Assembly (NCBI GenBank): GCA_963277665.1
Contig: OY728163.1
Span: 1,906,072,644 to 1,906,136,643, forward strand
Length of the DNA stretch: 64,000 bases
From: Viscum album
Lineage: Eukaryota; Streptophyta; Magnoliopsida; Santalales; Viscaceae
Reading direction: 5' to 3'
Below are positions 11,895 to 25,062 of the stretch, in pieces. Within the stretch, counting starts at the first letter, position 1; each line of letters opens with the position of its first letter. The translations under genes and the position numbers were made by a program. The notes below the pieces were generated by a model, which did no database searches, was not told the origin of the DNA, and saw only the letters and a list, made by a program, of their open reading frames with translations.

Positions 11895-14180
11895 TATCAT
11901 GGACCCTAACCCAAAAAGTGTACCCCTCCTAGGCCAGTAATGGGAGAATAGAGATAATGAACCTCGAGTTCTACCTTTAGTAGGCCTTGGGTTGGAGACT
12001 AGCATTGAGGGTATACTAAACACACAGATGGGAGGAAATACCCTCTAAGAGAACACATGTAAAAGGGAGAGATAAGATAGACACCAACTAAATTGATCTC
12101 AGATTATAAAGTAAAAGAAACCCAAGTGAAAATATGTAATGTCAAACAAGAATACTACAACTAAAAGAGATAACATAAAGTACCAAAATTAAGTAAAATA
12201 ACAGTAACTATGAAGCCCAAACAGCTCCTGCAAAACCCCAAGCTAGTAGTAACCATCCTGATCTCAAACCAACTCCAACTAACCTAAATACAGTTTATAT
12301 AACCTAGGGTGTGTATGACAGTATACACAATAGGATCCTCCCTGAATCCTCTCTTGCAAAAGTAAATAAATCATTCTATATCATTGTGAACAATAAGTGG
12401 AACTAACTCATCACATAATTAGGTATAGTAAGTTTATATCCTCACCATAGATACTCTCAAAAATTATCTCATACAAGAGAATATTATATAATAAATAATA
12501 TCAAGGGTAACCCACTACCACTTCCCTTCTAGTTTTCTGCTTTTCCCCAACATCACACATCCTGAGCATCTCTCTCCAAAAAGGCTAGACCGAAGACACC
12601 TATGTGAATCACCATAGAACACACCTTGTGCAACACACCCCCATGTCCACATAACAAAAAGTAACTAGGTAGTTTTTGGGAGCCACCACTGCTCACATAA
12701 CATGTATCATACATCTGGTATTATACCTCAATCCATTACAACCCATACAATGAGTAAGGATCTTCAAGCCATCACAGACTATACACGTTACACCCATAGT
12801 AGTCCATAGAAAAATATATCCAGAATATATGTGTGTGAATAACCATAATCCATTATAGCCCTCTACACACATATATGGGAAAAAATAACCTTCGTCCATA
12901 CCATCACAAGTAACTACCAAGAGAAGAGAATGGGGACAAAGGGGGTAGTCAACCATCTATCCTCCCATCAGGGTGTTGGGGAAAACACCCCCATGGCACA
13001 GAATCCTCAGGGTGTCAGTTTCTATAACTGACAGGGTGGACTAGCATATAGAAACACAAAAAGTACATGATATAATATATATAACAACCACAATATGAGA
13101 ATAACCTAGTCTTAGGATTAACTGCAGATAACACCTCTTGGACTCCTGGATGCCACTGCTAAGACTAGATATCCTATAATCACACAACCATTCAAAGAGA
13201 TACATTATGTTTCTTTATCCCTTTTTATCAGTTTTACTTTAAGTTAATTAATTATTTAACCATTAACTAACCATTATCATTTCCACATTACATTTCATTA
13301 TTATAAAAAAAAAGTTATATGCCCTCTAAGCCTAACCAAACCGAGCCTACAGTTCCTTAGAAGTATAACCCCAACATCGCATCCCAGCAAGCTCCAACAC
13401 CATGGGTTCAACATCATTTATTCATTTATTTAATTGCATTACCATTTTCCATGTTTCCATATTTCCATATTTCTAGGTATTGTAAGAAAACATATTAATC
13501 TACCATGCACAAGGGGATCAACACGGTGAGTAGATGAACTACCTGTCGGGTCTTTTCCACCTCTAGAAGGAGCGTAGACCCATATATCCTTGAGAAGCTA
13601 AACAAGAAAAGAATGGGGTATACCCCACATGTCTTTAACTATTTTTAAAGGAGATTAAGCAAACCATATACCTCAAGAAGCGGGGAAAGTAAAGAACATA
13701 AACAAATAACAGATTCAACAAGCATCTGACTTACACATCAATGCATAAGACCGTTTTCAACCCGTTCCATAATCTCTATTGTCCTCCTCGACAATAAATA
13801 CATAAAATTATGCATCTCACCACACTAGGTGTCAACTATTTCCACAAAAACTAAACCTTCCTACCCCACGTACCATAATATCCCTCTAGGATCAGCCATC
13901 CTAGGCTCGTGTCACATCTGGGCCACCCTACACCACATACCAAAAATCTCATATCCAGAGCACATCAAAAGAAATAGGAACAAGCATAGAAATGGGATCT
14001 CAACCCCAAATCAAGGCATCCAACCTTTAGAAATAAGAAGCTCTCATGGTTCCAAAACACAAGGCACTTGGCCTTTACAAGCAAGTGGGAAACTGAAGCC
14101 CTATAAATGCATTATCTTTATCATACAACTAATTATTATTCCATCTTTAATTAACTGATTCATTATTCACAGGTTCCAAA
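11895..14180 (-). repeat. Element A, 5' LTR, inner part
   Basis: Matches 3497-5780 of the left LTR in order and orientation. It stops abruptly at 14180 after AGGTTCCAAA, where the left LTR continues AGGTTCCAACTATGG. The missing remainder is found at 49949 onwards, beyond element B. Apparent open frames in this stretch (for example 13829-14158 on the plus strand) have no family match and are treated as chance. Confidence 0.8.
14176..14180. other. Target site duplication of B, left copy (mutated)
   Basis: Reads CCAAA. The right copy at 49944-49948 reads CCAAC, and the uninterrupted A LTR at the same point (near 5780) also reads CCAAC. The left copy therefore carries one later mutation. Confidence 0.75.
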
Positions 14181-15787
14181 TATAACTCCCCAACCCTAGT
14201 TACCCAGAGTCAGTGCATTATTACATAATATTGGCATGATCACAAGAGATCAAGTCTTGAAATACTGACTAGTTTAGTAGACTTGGAAGTATTAGATACA
14301 TACATAAGTTTTACATTACATTATGAAATGAAAAAACAACAACATTGTGTCCTATTTGAACACACTCATATACCTTAGCCTATTCCTATAGGTTAATCGT
14401 AATATACTTCTTCATATCCTGGGAAAAAGAAAACATAAGAAAGGGGAAAGCTCAGATGCTCAGTAAAGATATCAATATAGCAGAAACTATCATAAACAAG
14501 AATAAACATTTAAGGAAATGTATAAGACTAAAAAAAGTCTTTTAAACATAAAATTCAGTATAATATAGAAAAGATAAGTCAAATAATGTCATTTACTTAT
14601 TCACATGGATATTCTACTAATAGAATAATCACATATAATATCAATAGATAATTTCATAATGATGGAATGCATAATGTCGAACATCATAACCACATAATAA
14701 AGGCCTCGTTCCAAGACTACAAATAAGATTTTGTCAAGGACTTATTCCAAGACACTAGTTTGTCTTATGAGACCTACCGATGCATTGGGGAGCTATAGAG
14801 GGCTCCACCCATCACTTACTAAGTCCAATTCATTCCTCATATTAAAAGGTTGAAACATAACATAAACATTTTCTTCAAAACTAGGATACAAAATGTTAAT
14901 ACATTAATCATAAACCATAAATGGTATAAAATTAACACATCCACAGTCAAACATATCACAAAACCTTTAATAAAATATAGAATATTGTATCATAATAAAT
15001 CAACTTCAAATAAGTGTAAAATCCATCAAAAGAATGTTGACATAGATGAAATCAAAACTATTTGAGAGAAATATATCTTTATATTTTGAAATAATTTAAA
15101 AGTCACAAAATTATAAAAGAAAACATTTATTTTGAAAATATTCTTATAAGATTTTAAGGGAAGCTTTAAAAGTTTTACAATGGTGGAAAATAGCCACACC
15201 CTCTGTATAAGTTAAAAAAACATTCTTACCTTAATTTTTCGAAAAGGTCATAAAGTACCTTATTTGGAAAGAGATAGAAAGATTCTTTTAAAACCATTTT
15301 ATAAAATTTCAAACAAGGGTATAAATGAATTTAAACCATAGTCAAGTAAATAGTAATTTTTTTGAAATACATTTTTAAGAAACACAGATGTAGATGATAA
15401 AGAGGTCCTAGTAGATACTCACATATAAACAACCTCAGATAATAAAGAGATTATAAAATTTAACATCACCTTGTACTTTTCCATGATCGAGGGCATGTTA
15501 AACTCATGTATAATATTTAAATAATTGTTACTAAATTATAAAAGAATGATATACATAAATATGATATTATATATGATCTTCTAATATTGTTTTGTTAATA
15601 ATATTTCGGTAGTCTCATTGTTTCAGGTGTTAACTGATTCGTTTTTCTTTATATGTTTTGTTACATAAGTCAGGTTTATTATGGATAAGATGTATTTGAT
15701 TCATATACAGAACGATATTAAGTTCTTAAACATTATTTTTAATTATAAAATGAAAATTATTCTTGAATGGTTATGATGGGGAATGAA

Positions 15788-16028
15788 TCTCATCACGTTT
15801 GTGGAGACGGTAATTCATACATACACACGAGCGATAACAACATTCTATTGATGGAGAAATCATATGAAATTGGATGGTATATCATATATAAAAAATATCT
15901 AACATGTTATATTTATTATTTACATAAATTATAATCATTATTATACCCCTCCAAATAATGAAGTGTTGAATAACAAACTACACCATGATGTGGAGACGAT
16001 AAGCCGTACATACGCACGTATGGTGACT
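15788..16028 (-). promoter_or_regulatory. Paired ACGT-core hairpin cassettes, B left LTR
   Basis: Two copies about 190 bp apart. The first (about 15790-15838) has GTGGAGACGGTAATTCATAC followed by ACACACGAG. The second (about 15981-16028) has ATGTGGAGACGATAAGCCGT then ACATACGCACG, bounded by CACCA and TGGTG. They are weathered versions of the cassettes in C and D. Function is not known. Confidence 0.7.
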
Positions 16029-16091
16029 TTATCATGCTTAGGATAGATAGAATACAGAATGTGATTGTAAAATTTTTATAATAACATCATA

Positions 16092-16096
16092 GTATA
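16092..16096. other. Target site duplication of C, left copy
   Basis: GTATA immediately before the TGTAA start of C's 5' LTR. A perfect copy follows C at 39428-39432. Confidence 0.9.
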
Positions 16097-17678
16097 TGTA
16101 ATACCCCAAGCTTCCATGGTACACTTCTCTTTGAATAATACAGTAGCGTGTGTTGTATGCAACTTCGAGATTCTAACACGCCGCGACCAATCAACGTAGC
16201 CGTTATGAATAGTAATACCCACTTTTTAAAATTTTATACATTTTAACTTTCAAAATGGACTTCATTTTTGGATTCGGAATATCGAAATTATCCTAGGAAG
16301 AAATTTTTGTACTTTTCGGATAACTTTTATATTTTGATGAATAGTGAAAATTACAAAACTTTTATTAAAAACAACTTTTTTAATCGAAATAATTAATAGT
16401 GATAAATTATGAATTTGAGTGGTTTTAAAGTATATTTAGAATATATTTTTACCATTTAATACAATGTTGGTCATTGGACATAATTTCACATTTAAACCAG
16501 ACATAAACAAGTATCAATCTTTTGATAGTTATTGTTTCATAAAAACACGCTTTTTGTTTTGACAACAGGAATTAATTTTAAATTAATTTCAGCCACTTAT
16601 GTGTTTTGAATTTGGAAAAATGGATTCCATATTTGGAATCAGGATGTCCAAATTGTGTAAATAAGTAACTTTCATTTTTATACATTTTGAATAATTACTT
16701 CGGTAAATATTTTATTTACCATGGTTAAAGGGTAAATCCGGTAAATAAGGGTAAACAAATAATATTATAATAATAATAAATTACCCTAAAACGTGTCCTA
16801 AGATTATTGGTGGATACATGTCCGAACATGGGAATCTTTGGGTAGATTTTGTGACCCCATGGAGCCACTTGTAAGTGATAATGACACTTTATATTAATTA
16901 AGTTAAAATAAATACAAAAATTACATAAGCATATATCTTTTAGCAATTTTTTTTTACATAGGGTTATATATGTTGGATTTTAAACTATAAAAATTCATTA
17001 GAAATATAAAACTATTTCTTACATAATGGTATTTTATTTATAATTTTTAGACATTTAATAATTAATATTATTTATGACACAATAATGATGCAGTATTTTC
17101 CATATTAATGAAAGAATCAAATAATTGTTATTATAAATGTTAAAATTAAACTAATTTAAAAGTTTTGTTGAAATCCATGAATTATATTGCTTAATATGAC
17201 ATTATAGGATTGCTTAAATTAATTTTATTCGAATTAATAAAGTTGTTAAGACTTTAATAAAAATCAATTATTGAATAATGTCAAAATTTCAGAAAATAGT
17301 TTTTTTTAAATATTATATTATTGATTGATATTAAATTCCTAAAAAATCTAATGTTCATCCAAGAGACTTATATCATGATAGTTGTATCACTAATGGACCA
17401 CTTGGGGGTCTATTGTATGTATATAGTATGTTTATTAACTATATAATATAAAAATACAAAGTGACATGGTAAGTGTCAAACTAATTAACTAAGAGTTAAA
17501 ACTAAAAGATAAGGTTAAAATAATGATTAAAACCTGTATAAATTATATTGGTTGAGTGGTTTTCGATCCATAACCACCTTAAAATTTAAATAATACACTT
17601 TGGAGCCATTAGAAACCAAATATGAATTTATTATAAAATATAATTTCTAGATTTTCCTAAGGTGGCCCTCCTCCCCCT

Positions 17679-17685
17679 TATAAAA
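17679..17685 (+). promoter_or_regulatory. TATA box of element C 5' LTR
   Basis: TATAAAA within the C-rich context CCTCCCCCTTATAAAAGG. The same box and context occur at matching positions in the other LTRs: 37058-37064 in C, and on the minus strand at 28351 and 34683 in D and 39700 and 48405 in B. This conservation supports it as the promoter that begins the genomic transcript. Confidence 0.75.
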
Positions 17686-18022
17686 GGATACCACTTATAA
17701 CCAATTATTCACACCTTCAAAGACTTTTGGATAAACCAAAACCTGAACAAATACTCTATCAACTTCCCTCACTTAATCCTAGAGGCATTATTTTGATCAG
17801 AAATCCAACCTAAGGAGACCTTTTGATCAAATCAAAAGGAAGAACCCGAAGAAGAGGTAATGTTTTCACCACCCTTTTTCAAGTTCATTTCTTCTTCAAC
17901 TTCTTCTTTATTTGTTATTACCATTCTAAAATAATAACTCCAGTATCTCCTATATACTATAATGTTATTATAAATATGGTACAACCATATTCAGTATTCT
18001 ATCCATCCTTTGAATGACATGT

Positions 18023-18262
18023 CACCATACGTGCGTACGTACGGCTTACCGTCTCCACGTCGTGGTGTAATTGTTATTCAAAACATTATTATTTGGATGG
18101 GTATAATAATGATGTGTAATTCTTGTAAATAATAAATATAACATGATAATTATTCTTTATATATTATATACTATCCAATTATATATTATTTTAATATCAT
18201 AAGAGTGATATTGTCGCTCGTGTGTACGTACGGACTACCGTCTCCACGAACGCGATGCGATT
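18023..18262 (+). promoter_or_regulatory. Paired ACGT-core hairpin cassettes, C 5' LTR
   Basis: Cassette 1 (18023-18070) reads CACCATACGTGCGTACGTAC, then GGCTTACCGTCTCCACGTCG, then TGGTG. The outer CACCA/TGGTG arms pair, the inner ACGG and CCGT arms pair around a 4-base loop, and ACGTG faces CACGT. Cassette 2 (18213-18262) has GTGTGTACGTACGG then ACTACCGTCTCCACGAACG. The centre-to-centre distance is about 190 bp. It contains TACGTA and CCACGT cores, which are typical plant bZIP contact sites. Located about 340 bp after the TATA box. Confidence 0.75.
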
Positions 18263-20049
18263 CATTCCCCATCATATCCATTCAAGTATAATTATCATTT
18301 GATGATTAAAAATAACGTTTAAGGACTTTAAATCATTCTGGATATGAATAAGATACAAAATATCCATAACAAACATGGCTTGTGTAACAAAACATATAAA
18401 AGAAAACGAGTAAGTTAACACCCGAAACGACAATAATACTAAGATATTATTAACAAGGAAATGTTAAAAGATCATATATGATATCATATTAATGTATATG
18501 ATTATTTTATAATTTAAAAACAATTATTTCACCATTATACAGGAGGTTAGACTACCCTCAACCAAGGAAAAGTACAAGGTAAGGGGTTTTTATCTCACTA
18601 CTTATTCCCATGAGATTCATGCCATATTGCCACTATTACATTTTCTGTGGTGTATATACTGCCCATAATTGTATTATTTATGTAATAAAATTTAATTTAT
18701 GTTTATTTACATATTCATTGTATGATACCTCTTTCATGGGGTGTATGTTTCGTAAGTTACCAAATTGGTAATGGTTTATTTCACAATCTCTTCATTATCC
18801 GAGGTTGTTTATACGTAATTATCTACTGGGACCTATTTATCATCCACATCCTTGTTTCTTAAAAATGTATTTCAAAACAATCTTACTATTTTACAGAATA
18901 TGGTTAAAATTCATTTATAAACTTGTTTGACTTTTTATAAGAATTTTATAAAGGAATATTTCCGTCGTTTTCCAAACAAGGTCCTTTTTAACCTTTTCGA
19001 CAGAATTAAGGTAAGATTGTCTTTTTAACTTATACAGCGGATGCAACTATTTTCCACCATTATAAAGTCGTCGAATCTTACCTTACAATATTATAAGAAT
19101 ATTTTCAAAGTAAATGTTTTATTTAATAATTATGAGACTTTTAAATGATTTAAAAAATAGATATATTTCTCTCAAATAGTTTTGATTTCATCTATGTCAA
19201 CATCCTTTGATGAATTTTAAGCTTATTTGAAGTTTATTTATTATGATACAAAACTTACATATTGTATTGATGGTTTTGTGATATGTTTGACTGTGGATGT
19301 ATTATTTTTATACCATTCATGGTTTATGATGAAAGTATTGACATTTTGTATGCTAGTTTTAATAAGAATGTTTATGTTATGTTTAAACCTGTTAATATGA
19401 AAAATGCATTGGACTTAATAAGTGACGGGTGGAGCCCATAGTAGCTCCTCGATGCATCGGTAGGTCTCATGAGACAAAATAGTGTCTTGGCACAAGTCCT
19501 TGACAAAATCTTATTTGTAGTCTTGGCACAAGGCCTTGGATATGTGGTAATGATAGTCTGGCATTATGCATTCCATCATTATGAAAGTGGTTATTGATAT
19601 TGCATGTGATTATTAGACTAGTAGAATATCCCTGTGAATAAGTAAATGGCATTATTTCATATTATTTTTATCATAATATGTTGAAGTTCAAGTTTAAATG
19701 GATTTTGTTTTAGTTATACATTGCCTTAAATGTTTATGTTTATTTATGAAAGTTTCCGCTATATTGTTATCCTTACCGAGCATCTGAGATCACCCCTTTC
19801 AATGTTATAATTTTTCCCAGGATGTGAAGAAATATTTTATGAATGACCTACAGGGATAGTATGAGGAGATATGAAGACAATATGTTGTTGTAGTTTTCAC
19901 TTTATGATGTAATGTAAACTTTATGAATGTATCTAGTGTTTCCAAGGCTACTAAACTAATCGGTCTTTCAAGACTCGATCTTTCTTGTGATCATGCCAAT
20001 GTTATGTAATAATGCACCGACTTTGGGAAAATAGGGTCGGGGCGTTACA

Positions 20050-20063
20050 TTTGGTATCAGAGG
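20050..20063 (+). other. Element C primer binding site
   Basis: TTTGGTATCAGAGG directly after the LTR end GTTACA. Matches the 3' end complement of plant initiator-Met tRNA. The same 14 bases serve element D at 32253-32266. Confidence 0.9.
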
Positions 20064-20550
20064 AAGTTTAATACAAACCTTGGAAGCTATATTTAGATAA
20101 ACTCTGATTAGAGCACATAGACCTAAGATGGACTTTGAGGATTAGTATAGAAGAACTTCATAGAATTTTTGTATTGTAGAGATTTTGTGAGTTTTTCGAG
20201 CAATACATCCCTTTCTGGATATGAGCAGGTAGAGGTAGCTTTGGGATAGATGTACCTAGGGGTAAGACTTGGAAACACCGGTTTGAGCTAGACTCGAACG
20301 GGAACTGGTGCACGATAATAGGCCTTGCTTCACTCTTGGTTACGACACTCCCGGGGGATATGCTTAGGATAACTCTCATTTTCCTTAAAAATCATTATGA
20401 AGGGTTTATGAGTATATAATTACTCAAAGAAAACATTTTTATTATTATGGATTATATCCATAAATAGTTCAATTTATGTTAAGTGTTTTATAAGTATGGA
20501 ATTATGTATTTTGATTCATAAACTGATCTAGTTTATTCCATTGTTTAGAA
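20064..20550 (+). other. Element C untranslated leader
   Basis: About 490 bp between primer site and gag start. No supported gene; the minus-strand frame at 20158-20379 is chance. Part of it (near 20212-20300) is recognisable in B's leader (46000-46080, reverse complement). Confidence 0.6.
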
Positions 20551-23500
20551 ATGGCGCCTAGTGGAAGGAATGAAAACCGTATCAACACACGCACTATATG
20601 TAGGGATTGAACTCTGGCTCATGATAATTATAGTGGAGCTGGTGATGCAACTGGTGCTGATCAGCTAATCACCGTACTAGGACAACTCACTCAGGTTATG
20701 AATAATAAAATTACCCATATGGAGCACCCTGATCTGCATCATGGAGGATCAATGTTAGATCTCTTCATGAGGCAACAACCACCAACGTTCAATGGGATCA
20801 CAACTCCCTTAGTAGCTGAGCAATGGATAAATTCCATAGAGAAAATATTTCAGGCTTTGGGGAGTAGCGAAAGGGAAAAAGTTATCATGACAGTTTACCG
20901 CCTCACTGGAGATATTGATCAATGGTGGTAATTGATTCAAAACACGAAGGAAGATGATGAAGTATCAAATATAGAATAGGGGGAGTTCAAAGATCTGTTT
21001 TTAGAAAAATACTTTCCTCGTGAACATCGAGCAGATATGGAAATACAATTTCTGAGTCTGAGACAAAAGGAGGTTGAGAATGTCGCAAAGTATGAGGCTA
21101 ACTTTACAAGGTTAGAAAAATATGCTGAAGATTATATATGTAACCCAATAAGTAAGATTTATCATTTATTTGATGGGTTAAAACCATTTCTTCATCGATA
21201 ATTAGTCTCACAATCTTTCTCGTCGTACGAAGACATTATCTCATGTGCTATCAAGACAGAAAAGGAATTCTCTAAGTCTAAGTACTTTAAAGAAAATCAA
21301 GAGAAGAAGAGATCTGCTGATCAATCTAGAAATGGAAATAAGGTTAAGAAGGGAAATGTTGAAAATCCATCCTGTAGTAAATGTGGGAATAAACACCCCG
21401 GTACTTGCTTAAAAGGAATGAGAGTCTGTTACAAGTGTGGTAAAAAAGGCCACCAATCTCATGATTGCAAGGGAAAGAGAGTTGCTGTCAACATGGAATG
21501 CTATAATTTTAGAGATATGGGACATTATGTAAATGAATTTCCTAAGCGTTAGGGGAACTTTACTCAGAAACGTCCAAGGGATCAAGGCCAAGCTTATGCC
21601 ATCACTACTGCTGAGGTAGAAGATCTGAAAGACGTGTTGGCAGGTAATTTAATGGTTTCCCCAATTTTTTCAAATGCATTATTTGATTCTGGATCATCGA
21701 ATTATTTCATATCTTCCCAGTTTTCTAAGAAAATGAGATATTTCCAATTTTATTTAACAAGGGAGTTGTCTGTAAAAACTCCTAAGGGAAGTATCATTGC
21801 AACAAAGTTTTGTGGATCAATCCCCATTAGAGCATATAAATGTTCTTTATCTGATGATCTCATCATCATACCTATGATTGATTTTGATATAATCCTCGGT
21901 ATGGATTGGCTTTCGGAACATGATGCGAAGATTTATTGTAATAAGAAGGAGGTTACGATTTTTGAGGATGATGATAAAGAACACCTTATCTTTAGAGCAG
22001 AATCATCACCACCTAATTCTTATCTAGATCCACCCCTAGTAGCTCAACTAAATTCAATTATTTGGGAGGAAGAGAATGAAATGACTGTGGGTGAGGAAAG
22101 GAATGTTCAAATAGAGTATGTACCTATTGTGAAAGAATATGTAGATGTGTTTCTGAAAGATTTACCTGGACATCCTCTAAAACAAGAAGTTGAGTTTTCT
22201 ATTGATTTAACTCCTGGATCAAGGCCTATATCGAAGACCCCTTATAGAATGGACACTGCAGAATTAGTGGAACTAAAGAAACAACTAGAAAAATTGAGTA
22301 ATAAGGGATTTATTCTCCCTAGTGTTTCTCCATGGGGATCCCATGTTCTTTTTGTTAAAAAGAAAGATGGATCCATGAGGATATGTATTGACTACAGAGA
22401 AATAAATGATATAAAAATAAAGAACAAGTATCCCCTACCTCACATTGATGATTTATTTGACCAACTGCATGGAGCTTAATAATTTTCAAAGATTGACCTT
22501 CGATCTGGATACCATCTGTTGTGTGTGAAGAAGGAAGACATTCTGAAGACAACATTTCGAACCAGGTACAGGCATTACGAGTTTACGGTAATGCCTTTTG
22601 GATTGACTAATGCACCCTCTGTATTCATGGATCTGATGAATAGAGTTTTCAAGGAATATATCAATGAATTTGGGGTGGTATTTATTGATGATATCTTGGT
22701 ATAATCTAAAAGCTATGAAGATCATGAAAATCACTTGTGCATTATCCTGAAGACTCTGAGAAGACATGAATTATATGGTAAGTTTAGCAAGTGTGAATTC
22801 TGGCTTCAAGAGATTTCTTTTCTTGGCCATATTTTCTCTAAATATGAAATCTCTGTTGATCCTTCTAAGACCAAGGTAATCCAAGAATGGACTGCACCGA
22901 CGAGTATAACTGAGGTATGCAGTTTTATTGGTTTAGCAGGTTATTATTGATGTTTTGTCCAGAATTTTTCCTGGTTGGCTAACCCATTAACAAAGATCAC
23001 ACGTAAAGGGGTTAAATTTGTTTGGACAAAATAGTGTAAAGAATGTTTCGAATAACTGAAGAGAAGATTAGTCAATGCTCATATATTTACTCTACCATCG
23101 GGGAATGATGGGTTCGTTATTTATAGTGATGCATCAAAGAAAGGACTTCGTTATTTCCTTATGCAGAATGATAGGGTTATTGCCTATGCATCATGATAGT
23201 TGAAAATTCATGAACAAAACTATCATACTCATGATCTCAAGTTAGCAGCTGTGATCTTTTCTTTAAAGATATGGAGACACTACCTCTATGGTGAAAAATG
23301 TGAGATTTATAATGATCACAAGAGTTTGAAGTATATTTTCTCACAAAAATAACTCAACATGAGGCAAAGGTGATGGCAAGAACTACTCAAGGATTATGAT
23401 TGTATGATACACTACCACCCGGGGAAGGAAAATAAGGTGGAAAATTCTTTGAGTAGAAAAGATCATGGAGTTTTGAACATGATGATAATTGAAAGGAATC

Positions 23501-25014
23501 CTATTTTTATGGATATAGTAAAGTTGCATAAGGGAATCACCATGGAAGGTGAAACATCAATGCTTTTTAAAATGGTTGCCAAACCATATTTACTAGAAAG
23601 GATAAAGATTTCTCAGACCGATGATGAAGAGTTTCAAAAGAAGATTAAAGCTGCGAATGATGGGAGATTGAGAGACATTGTGTATGACGAAGGAATTTTA
23701 AAATTTGGGAAGAGACTTTGTGTTCCCAATATACCTGATCTAAAAAGGGAATTATTAGATGATGCTCATAACTCCAATTTCTCTATACAACCTGGGAGCA
23801 CCAAAATGTATAGAGATTTGAAGGAAAATTTTTGGTGGGACAACATGAAGAGGGAGATTGCTGATTTTGTGTCAAGATGTATGGTTTATCAACAAGTGAA
23901 AGCTAGAAGGCCACTGCGTGGAGGAGTATTGAAACCTCTTCCCATATCTGAGTGGAAATGGGATAATATCATGATGGACTTTGTTATGGGACTACCAAAG
24001 AATGCTAGAATGAACGATGCAATATGAGTCATTATTGATCATCTTACCAAGTCATCACATTTACTTGCTATAAGGGAGGATTTACCACTTGAACGTCTAG
24101 CGAGAATATATATTAATGAAGTTATGAGACTTCATGGAGTACCCCTATCAATTATCTCAGATCGTGATCCCCGTTTTACATCAAGATTCTGGAAAAGTCT
24201 TCAGACGACCTTGGATACTGAACTTCGTTTGAGCACTACTTACCACCCTCAAACAGATGGACAATCAGAAAGAACTATTCAAACCTTAGAAGACAAGTTG
24301 AGATCATGCTCACTTGACTTTCAAGGTATGTGGGATCAATACTTACCTCTGGTAGAATTTTCCTATAACAATAGCTTCCATTCAAGTATTCGGATGGCAC
24401 CATATGAAGCGTTATATGGAAAGAGATGTCACACACCAACCTGTTGGGATGATGTTGTAGAAAGAAAACTTGTAGGCCCAGAACTGGTGGAGGAAATGAT
24501 GGAAATGGTGAAGGTAATCCCAAACCACATCAAAGCAGCTCAAAGTAGGCAGAATAGATATGCTGACAACCGATGAAAGGATTTGGAATTTCAGGTGGGA
24601 GATCATGTTTTCTTGAATGTATCTCCATGGAAGGGAGTTATACATTTTGGCAAGAAAGGTAAATTGAGTCCCAGGTACATCAGACCTTTTGAAATTCTAG
24701 AAAGAATTGGGGCTGTAGCCTACCGTTTGGAAATGCCACCAAATCTCTCCAAAGTTCACGATGTGTTCCACGTATCACTGTTGAGAAAATACATGCCTGA
24801 ACCAAAGCATGTACTCACCTATGAGGAATTAGAACTGGAACCTGATCTCTTTTATTGCGAAGAGCCCGTCCGGATTCTTGATACGAGAGAACAAGTGCTG
24901 AGAAACTAGATGACTCGTCTGGTAAAAGTTCTATGGAGAAACCATAAAATGGAAGAGGCAACGTGGGAACCCGATGAACTTATGATGAAGAACCACCCGA
25001 GTATTTTTATGTAG
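20551..25014 (+). pseudogene. Element C gag-pol polyprotein, disabled by stops
   Basis: One reading frame throughout, from MAPSGRN to the final stop at 25012. Gag: capsid region, then zinc knuckles at 21373-21408 (C-x2-C-x3-H-x3-C type) and 21427-21468 (canonical CX2CX4HX4C), and a third one degraded. Protease: ALFDSGSS, catalytic D codon at 21685. Reverse transcriptase: [17 protein letters not shown] box intact near 22680. RNase H: VIYSDAS near 23115. Integrase: zinc-binding domain damaged (a His is Gln and a Cys is Tyr, near 23790-23885), catalytic D, D and E present (DFVMGLP, ISDRDPRF, DGQSER). C-terminus: GPF-like module with RPF, then a chromodomain tail (VLRN, stop, LVKVLWRNHKMEEATWEP). 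About 17-19 internal stops and no net frameshift. Confidence 0.93.
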
Positions 25015-25048
25015 TAATATTCTAGAAATTTTGAGGACGAATTTATTT

Positions 25049-25062
25049 AAAGGAGGGGAGAA
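25049..25062 (+). other. Element C polypurine tract
   Basis: AAAGGAGGGGAGAA directly before the 3' LTR start TGTAACATCCC, preceded by TTTTGAGGACGAAT, the usual motif after the pol stop in these elements. Confidence 0.9.

Larger units (their letters stand above)
14181..16096 (-). repeat. Element B, 3' LTR, outer part
   Basis: Matches 46220-48125 of the right LTR, for example ACCCAGAGTCGGTGCATTAT near 46245 against ACCCAGAGTCAGTGCATTAT near 14203. It is the reverse complement of C's LTR 3' half (compare 19900-20049). It includes two hairpin cassettes at 15790-16028. It is interrupted at 16096 by C and resumes at 39433. Confidence 0.9.
16097..20049 (+). repeat. Element C, 5' LTR
   Basis: 3953 bp, starting TGTAATACCCCAAGCTTCCA and ending GGGTCGGGGCGTTACA. 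The 3' LTR totals 3956 bp once D is removed. It contains a TATA box near 17679 and two hairpin cassettes at 18023-18262. The apparent short open frames at 16725-16946, 17823-18017 and 19467-19652 are not conserved as proteins and are treated as non-coding. Confidence 0.93.

Noticed and set aside
13829..14158. 109-residue plus-strand open frame
   Set aside because: It lies in A's LTR, and the matching stretch of the left LTR (near 5440-5760) does not keep the frame.
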